Source of the DNA: Lacipirellula limnantheis
GTDB lineage: Bacteria > Planctomycetota > Planctomycetia > Pirellulales > Lacipirellulaceae
Length of the DNA stretch: 64,000 nucleotides
Reading direction: 5' to 3'
NCBI RefSeq assembly: GCF_007746075.1
Contig: NZ_CP036339.1
Coordinates: forward strand, 5,485,786 to 5,549,785
In this document: positions 58,996-64,000 of the stretch, one piece after another
How the letters are laid out: each line of letters begins with the position of its first letter
How positions within the stretch are numbered: position 1 is the stretch's first letter
Notes under the pieces: generated by a model
What the model saw: the letters and a program-made list of their open reading frames with translations, nothing else
Told to the model about the DNA's origin: nothing
Database searches by the model: none
Translations under genes and position numbers: made by a program

Positions 58996-60993
58996 ATGGA
59001 CTCCGAACATGCGATCTGCGTCGCCGACATTCTCGGGCCGGAGGGTTCTATCGCGCGGCGGCTGCCGCACTATGAACTACGACCCCAGCAATTGGCGATG
59101 GCCGACGCGGTGGCGAAGGCGATCGCCGCCAAGCGCCATCTCTGCGTTGAAGCCGGCACCGGCGTCGGCAAGAGCTTTGCCTACCTCGCCCCCGCGATTC
59201 TCGCCGCCACGAACCCCGACGCCGGCAAGCCGCCGCGGATCGTGATCTCAACGCATACGATCAGTTTGCAGGAGCAGCTCATTCGCAAGGATCTGCCGCT
59301 GCTCAACAGCGTCATTCCTCGCGAGTTCTCAGCCGTGCTGGTGAAGGGTCGTCGCAACTATCTCAGCCTCCGCCGGCTGCAAGGCGCCCTCTCGCGCGGC
59401 AAGAGCCTGTTCGAGGACGAAGCGGGCCAGCAACTCAACGCGATCCGCCAGTGGAGTGAGCAAACCGTTGACGGTTCGCTGGCGGATCTCAGCTACAAAC
59501 CGTTGCCCGCTGTGTGGGACGAAGTGGCCAGCGACCACGGCAATTGCCTGGGCCGCCGCTGCCCCACCTACAAGCAGTGCTTCTATTACCAGGATCGTCG
59601 CCGCGTGCAGAACGCCCAGATCTTGGTGGTGAACCACGCACTCTTCTTTAGCGACCTCGCGCTGCGCCGACACGGCGTAAGCATCCTCCCCGATTACGAC
59701 GTCGCGGTGCTCGACGAAGCCCACACAATTGAGTCCGTCGCCGCCGATCATCTCGGTCTGTCGTTCACCAGCGGGCAGGTCGAATTCGTCCTCTCACGGC
59801 TCTACAACGACCGGACAAACAAGGGGCTGCTCGTCCACCACAACCTGAAGCAGCTTTGCCAGCGCGCCGATCAGTGCCGCTATGCCGCCAGCGAGTTCTT
59901 CGCCGACGTGTGGGAGTGGAAGTCGCAAGTCGCGCCGGCAAATGGCCGGGTTTCGGAGCCGTTGGAGATCGAGAACAAACTCAGCCCAGCGCTGATGGAG
60001 CTCGCCCGCGGCGTGAAGCTCGCCGGCGACGCGATCAAGCAAGAATCAGAGCGGCAAGATCTCATCTCGGCCCACGACCGCCTGGTGGGGTTGGCAGGCG
60101 AGCTCAACGCCTGGCATGGCCAGCAGTTGCCCGGCGCCGTTTACTGGATCGAATCGAGTTGGAACCGTCGCGGCACGCCGCGCATGACGCTAGCCGCCTC
60201 GCCCGTCGACGTGGGCCCCGCCTTACGCGAACAACTCTTCCAGCAAACCAAGAGCGTGATCCTCACCAGCGCGACGCTCTCCATTGGCAAGCAGCCTTCG
60301 TTCGCCTTCTTCCGCGATCGAATTGGGCTAACGCAGTGCGAAGAACTGCGGCTCGACAGCCCGTTCGACTATCAGCAACAAGCCGAGCTTGTCACGCTCC
60401 GCGGCATGCCCGACCCAGCTGCCGAGCGGGACGGCTACGATCGGGCCTGCATCGAGGCAATCAAGCATCTGGTGCGCGAGAGCGACGGCCGCGCGTTTGT
60501 CTTGCTCACCAGTTACGAAATGATGCGCCGCGTCGGCGCGGGCATCGCGCCATGGCTGGCGCGCCACAATCTCAATTTACTGAGCCAAGCCGATGGCACG
60601 CCGCGCAGCCGGATGCTGGAGCTATTCAAAGAAAACCCGCGCTCGGTGCTACTGGGGGCCGACAGTTTTTGGCAGGGAGTCGACGTGCCGGGCGAGGCGC
60701 TGGAACTTGTGATCATCGCGAAGCTGCCGTTCAGCGTGCCCGACCATCCGCTCCTGGAAGCGCGGCTCGAAGCAATCCGCGCCGCAGGCGGCAATCCCTT
60801 CAGCGACTATCAATTGCCGGAGGCCGTTCTGAAATTGAAGCAGGGTTTCGGTCGGCTCATTCGGACCAAGCGAGATCAAGGTCGGGTCGTGATTCTCGAC
60901 CCGCGGGTGCTGACGAAAGCGTACGGCCGAACGTTTTTGGAATCATTGCCGAATTGCCGACGCGCCGAGATCGAGCGGCCGATCGGCGTCTGA
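58996..60993 (+). CDS. dinG: DinG/YoaA-type ATP-dependent DNA helicase
   Basis: A 665-residue superfamily 2 helicase of the XPD-like iron-sulfur group. Walker A is AGTGVGKS (53-60). The DEAH box is at 240-243 (VLDEAHTIE), and C-terminal motifs include LTSATL, DSFWQGVDVPGE and QGFGRLIRT. Three Cys of the Fe-S domain are present (C184, C189, C195 in GNCLGRRCPTYKQC). The first Cys, normally after KGRxNYL, is Ser124 (KGRRNYLSLRRL). So the cluster may be bound differently or be absent. It should act in DNA repair or R-loop/D-loop processing. Confidence 0.93.
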   Translation: MDSEHAICVADILGPEGSIARRLPHYELRPQQLAMADAVAKAIAAKRHLCVEAGTGVGKSFAYLAPAILAATNPDAGKPPRIVISTHTISLQEQLIRKDLPLLNSVIPREFSAVLVKGRRNYLSLRRLQGALSRGKSLFEDEAGQQLNAIRQWSEQTVDGSLADLSYKPLPAVWDEVASDHGNCLGRRCPTYKQCFYYQDRRRVQNAQILVVNHALFFSDLALRRHGVSILPDYDVAVLDEAHTIESVAADHLGLSFTSGQVEFVLSRLYNDRTNKGLLVHHNLKQLCQRADQCRYAASEFFADVWEWKSQVAPANGRVSEPLEIENKLSPALMELARGVKLAGDAIKQESERQDLISAHDRLVGLAGELNAWHGQQLPGAVYWIESSWNRRGTPRMTLAASPVDVGPALREQLFQQTKSVILTSATLSIGKQPSFAFFRDRIGLTQCEELRLDSPFDYQQQAELVTLRGMPDPAAERDGYDRACIEAIKHLVRESDGRAFVLLTSYEMMRRVGAGIAPWLARHNLNLLSQADGTPRSRMLELFKENPRSVLLGADSFWQGVDVPGEALELVIIAKLPFSVPDHPLLEARLEAIRAAGGNPFSDYQLPEAVLKLKQGFGRLIRTKRDQGRVVILDPRVLTKAYGRTFLESLPNCRRAEIERPIGV

Positions 60994-61193
60994 GTACATG
61001 GCGGGCGAATGGCGCCCCGGGCCGCCGCAGAGCAATTCGCCGGAAGTCTGACGCTCTGGCGCCATGAATGCTCTTGCCACGGGAATAATTGTGCGTCTCA
61101 CCGTGCGCTCTTCATGGTGGCTTCACTCCAGTCTGTATGCTTACCATGGTTGTGGCGTGGAAACATTCTGTTGACCGAATTGAAGGAGATGTT

Positions 61194-62600
61194 GTGATCA
61201 ACTATTCATCAACCCTGCGGCGAGGAGTCCGACTGGCGGCGCTGGGCGGCTGCCTGCTGACGGGAGCCCGTGCACCGGCGACGCTTGCCGAGGCTCGCGA
61301 AGCGAACTATCAGCTTTACAAGGAAATCGAAGGCGAGCGAAAGATCATCGGCCCGTTGGTGGGGCATGTCACTGATACGACGGCATCGATCTGGGCCTAC
61401 GCAGGACCGCGGACGACGCCGCTGATTCTTGAAGTCGAAGAACTTGAGTCGAAGCGCCGCTCCGCCGACGGCGAGCAAGGTCCGCCGCAGAAACTGCGGC
61501 TCGACGCGACTCCGAACGCCGACGAACATCATGCGGTTGAGTTTCAGGTGACCGGCCTCAAGCCCGAGACGCGGTATGCCTTCGCCGTGCGACTGGCGGA
61601 AGATGACGAGTCAACCGAGGCGGGCCTCTTCGCCACGGCGCCCGCGGCGGGCGAGGGAAGCAAGTTCAAGTTGGCCGTCGCCTCCTGCTTCGGCGGCGCC
61701 TACCGCCGCGAAGACGGCAAGACCCGCGAAGTCCGCGGCGAGTACCACAACGATTCGTGGCATCTGTTGATGGACGAGCGGCCCGACTTCCAGTTGATCA
61801 TCGGCGACAACGTCTATGCCGACTCCACTGACTACAACCATCTGTGGGATGCGTATACCTTGGAACGAGTGAAGAATCGCCCCTTCGCCGCCGCGGTTCG
61901 CACGATCCCGACTTATGCCGTGTGGGACGATCACGACTATGGCCCCAACAATAGTGATGGCACGGCTCAAGGTAAGGAAGACTCACTCGCCGTGTTCAAG
62001 GAAGTTTTCGCCAACCCGCCGCGCGAACATGGCGCCGAGAAGCCGGGCATCTACACCAAATTTTCCTACGGCGGCATCGACTTCTTCCTGCTCGACGGCC
62101 GCTATTTCCGATCGCCCAACGACGCGAAGCCTGGCCCCGACAAGACCTTCCTCGGCAAGGATCAACTCGACTGGCTCGTCGAGGAGCTGAAAGCGAGCAA
62201 AGCGCCATTTAAGGTTCTCGTCTGCGGCAGCACCTGGGAAGCGAGCCGCAGCGACGGTTGGCGTTTATTTCGCCATGCCCAACGCGAGTTGTGGGATCGA
62301 ATTGTCAAGAACAACGTCAATGGCGTGATGTACGTTTCCGGCGACATCCATCGCTGCGACTTGCAAATGCACCAGCCCGAGGTCGGCGGGGCCTACCCCA
62401 TGCCCGAGGTGATTTCCTCAGGCCTTGGCAGCCACGGCGAGCACGACCCGATGGGGTTTGCCACGATCGAGTTCGACACCACGCTCGCCGATCCGATGAT
62501 GACGGCCCGCGTGATCGACGGAACCGGGCTGGAAACGGTAAAGCGTCAGGTTCGTGCCAGCGACATGCAGGTGCGGACGCCGGCAGGCGATTCGCACTGA
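61194..62600 (+). CDS. PhoD-like alkaline phosphatase/phosphodiesterase
   Basis: The 468-residue product starts at a GTG (61194) with AAGGAG five bases upstream. Its N-terminus has RR (TLRRGVRLAALGGCLLTG), fitting a Tat-type signal. A fibronectin-like strand-rich region (about 45-150) precedes the PhoD metallophosphatase domain: SCFGG, GDNVYADS, WDDHDYGPNN, DGRYFR and SGDIHRCDL carry the metal ligands. This fits phosphate or phosphodiester acquisition in the periplasm or outside. A strong terminator follows, so it is monocistronic. No pho box was recognised. Confidence 0.92.
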   Translation: MINYSSTLRRGVRLAALGGCLLTGARAPATLAEAREANYQLYKEIEGERKIIGPLVGHVTDTTASIWAYAGPRTTPLILEVEELESKRRSADGEQGPPQKLRLDATPNADEHHAVEFQVTGLKPETRYAFAVRLAEDDESTEAGLFATAPAAGEGSKFKLAVASCFGGAYRREDGKTREVRGEYHNDSWHLLMDERPDFQLIIGDNVYADSTDYNHLWDAYTLERVKNRPFAAAVRTIPTYAVWDDHDYGPNNSDGTAQGKEDSLAVFKEVFANPPREHGAEKPGIYTKFSYGGIDFFLLDGRYFRSPNDAKPGPDKTFLGKDQLDWLVEELKASKAPFKVLVCGSTWEASRSDGWRLFRHAQRELWDRIVKNNVNGVMYVSGDIHRCDLQMHQPEVGGAYPMPEVISSGLGSHGEHDPMGFATIEFDTTLADPMMTARVIDGTGLETVKRQVRASDMQVRTPAGDSH

Positions 62601-62656
62601 CGTTAAGTTTATGCCATCTAATGGCCCCCGGTCAGTGACCGGGGCTAAAACAACGA

Positions 62657-62691
62657 AGAGCCCCGACCGAACATGGTCGGGGCTCTTTTTT
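62657..62691 (+). terminator. Rho-independent terminator after the PhoD-like gene
   Basis: A perfect 12 bp stem (AGAGCCCCGACC / GGTCGGGGCTCT) with a six-base loop is followed by T6. It is 56 bases after the stop codon. Confidence 0.93.
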
Positions 62692-62729
62692 GTGGCGGCG
62701 CTGAGGCGGTCGGGAGCCCTGGGCTTCGC

Positions 62730-64000
62730 TTACGACCGCAAAGGCCCATCTGTCGGCCCGATACCTTCCTTCGCGAGGTCGCGGACTAACTCTTTGCCAA
62801 GGATGCTATGCCGATAGCCGTAGGCGAAGTAGATGACGAGCCCGAGCCCCATCCAGATGACCAAGCGGAGCCATGTCGATACCGGGAGGAACAGCATCAT
62901 CGACACGTTCACTAGAATTCCGGCAGGAGCCACGAAGTAGATCAGCGGGCAGCGGAACGGCCGCGCCATCGTTGGGTCCTGAAACCGGAGAATCAAAACG
63001 GTGACGCAGACAATCACAAACGCGAACAACGTGCCGATGTTGACCATCTTTTCGAGGTCGGCGATCGGCGTGAATGCCGCTGTGACGCAAATTACCAGAC
63101 CGGTGAGAGCCGTCGAAATATGCGGAGTCTTGAATCGAGGATGGACCGCCGCGAAGATCGACGGCGGCAGCAGTTTGTCGCGGGCCATCGCCAGGAAGAT
63201 GCGGGCCTGGCTCAGGAACGTCACCAGCAAGACGCTGGTCAGACCCGCAAGGGCGCCGGTGGCGATCAGTACGCTGGAAATGCGGAGAACCCCGCTTCCC
63301 TTCGCTTCGGCCTGCTTGCGGAACGCGGCGGCAATTGCCGCCTTCGTATCGATCTGATAGTAGGGCTCCATGCCAGTAATCACCGCGGCGACTAACACGT
63401 AAAGAATCGTGCAGATGCCGAGCGACGCCAGGATGGCGATCGGAATGTCGCGCTGCGGATTGATCGCCTCTTCGGCGTGGGTGCTGATCGAGTCGAAGCC
63501 GATAAAGGCGAAGAAGACGATCGCGGCGCCGAGCATGATGCCCGAGATGCCGTAGGGGGTGTAATTGGTGCGGAAGGCGTCGTCGAGCGGTTTGAGCCTT
63601 TCGGGGCTGATGATGGCGCCGAGGAGGCCCCACTTCTCCGCCGTCGCTTCGCGGGCCGCCGCGTTGATATCCGCGATGATTTCGTCGAAGCGCGCCGGAT
63701 CCGTCACCTTTGCCTGAGCCGCAGCCAACGTGGCCTGAGCGGCGGAGAGTTCGGCGTCCGCCTGCTCGGCGGGCATGTCTCCCGCCTTCACCATCTCGAT
63801 CTTCATCGCCTCGGCCTTGTCGAGCGCCAGTTTGGCCCGAACGTACGCGGCGTCGACGTCGATCTGGGCGAGTTCCGCTTTGGTCAAATCCTTTGCGGGT
63901 CGATTGCCCCTCACCTTGTCGGCGACGACCTTGCTGACGGTCAGTTCCGCCGTGCTGAGTCGCTTGCCGTAGGGGACGTCGGTCCAGTTGTTCTGGTCTT
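62730..64000 (-). CDS. Amino-acid permease (APC superfamily) with long helical insertion, 5' partial
   Basis: The frame is open through the right window edge, so the N-terminal half lies outside. A GTG at 63914 within it is not the start. The visible 423 residues begin NNWTDVPYGKR, then about 130 hydrophilic Ala/Glu/Lys-rich residues likely to form helical coils (DLTKAELAQIDVDAAYVRAK...AQATLAAAQAKV). Then come typical APC segments: GISGIMLGAAIVFFAFIGFDSISTHAEE (TM6), LASLGICTILYVLVA, and six further membrane segments. It resembles cationic amino-acid transporters of the YfnA/CAT type. The hydrophilic stretch inserted before TM6 is far longer than usual for the family. Confidence 0.88.
   Translation of the reverse strand, partial: DQNNWTDVPYGKRLSTAELTVSKVVADKVRGNRPAKDLTKAELAQIDVDAAYVRAKLALDKAEAMKIEMVKAGDMPAEQADAELSAAQATLAAAQAKVTDPARFDEIIADINAAAREATAEKWGLLGAIISPERLKPLDDAFRTNYTPYGISGIMLGAAIVFFAFIGFDSISTHAEEAINPQRDIPIAILASLGICTILYVLVAAVITGMEPYYQIDTKAAIAAAFRKQAEAKGSGVLRISSVLIATGALAGLTSVLLVTFLSQARIFLAMARDKLLPPSIFAAVHPRFKTPHISTALTGLVICVTAAFTPIADLEKMVNIGTLFAFVIVCVTVLILRFQDPTMARPFRCPLIYFVAPAGILVNVSMMLFLPVSTWLRLVIWMGLGLVIYFAYGYRHSILGKELVRDLAKEGIGPTDGPLRS

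Noticed and set aside
59856..61067. 403-codon plus-strand frame overlapping the helicase gene
   Set aside because: It is an Arg/Ala-rich shadow in another frame of the helicase gene, which has helicase motifs throughout.
1..64000. tRNA, rRNA, insertion sequences or prophage genes
   Set aside because: No T-loop-like GGTTCGAATCC context outside coding regions, no rRNA segment, and no transposase or integrase motif was seen by eye. A covariance-model scan would be needed to exclude small RNAs.

Overview
The window reads as a high-GC chromosomal segment of a planctomycete, most likely in or near the Pirellulales. This is inferred from lineage-typical features seen together: a LEPRRLLA-type N-terminal motif on a giant ELWxxDGT-repeat protein, a PEP-CTERM protein with dockerin-like EF-hand pairs, an isolated planctomycete-style prepilin, Cys-rich outer-membrane beta-barrel proteins, a DUF1080 protein, multihaem cytochromes, and housekeeping genes scattered singly rather than in large operons. 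No rRNA, tRNA, CRISPR array, phage or insertion sequence was recognised. The first and last genes are cut by the window edges.

Layout. Positions 1-11800 hold a redox and signalling block: a partial beta-barrel protein; a leftward operon of a tetrahaem cytochrome, a protein fusing two cyclic-nucleotide-binding domains to a four-cluster ferredoxin, a polytopic membrane protein, and a decahaem cytochrome; a lone prepilin; a membrane-tethered FAD/NAD/2Fe-2S reductase; and, divergent from it, a soluble class III nucleotide cyclase. Positions 12200-19150 hold secreted proteins: the ELWxxDGT-repeat protein, the PEP-CTERM protein and an anchored protein of unknown function. Positions 19200-33120 mix core metabolism and translation (aroC, purC, alaS, nnrE, guaB) with a GH10-like protein, a STAS protein, DUF4404 and DUF1080 proteins. 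Positions 33600-46060 hold a cyclase-kinase-sensor fusion, a BASS-type transporter, an MFS transporter, YceH, an OmpR/histidine-kinase pair, a frameshifted Uma2 gene and a Cys-rich beta-barrel protein with a strong terminator. Positions 46400-50870 are a leftward operon: PilT, a GspE/PilB-like protein with a ruined Walker A motif and its own signal peptide and membrane segments, a CvpA-like protein and a small membrane protein. Positions 50900-64000 hold hisF, a lipoprotein, a zinc membrane protease, a methyltransferase, a GNAT/cupin pair, thiS-thiG, a DinG-type helicase, a PhoD-like phosphatase and an amino-acid permease with an unusual helical insertion.

Two themes stand out. First, the redox block places a canonical nucleotide cyclase about 3.5 kb from a ferredoxin carrying an intact cyclic-nucleotide phosphate-binding cassette, inside a multihaem cytochrome operon. 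This suggests second-messenger control of an electron-transfer route (inference). Second, the window is full of short inverted-repeat elements of at least five sequence families. Three are composites of about 150 bp whose terminal hairpins show compensatory base changes. Others supply stop codons to flanking genes, and several lie in frame inside nnrE, alaS, the decahaem cytochrome and the flavin reductase. They resemble REPIN or Rickettsia-palindromic-element behaviour, but no mobilising transposase is in the window.

All functions are read from motifs by eye. No database search or alignment was run.
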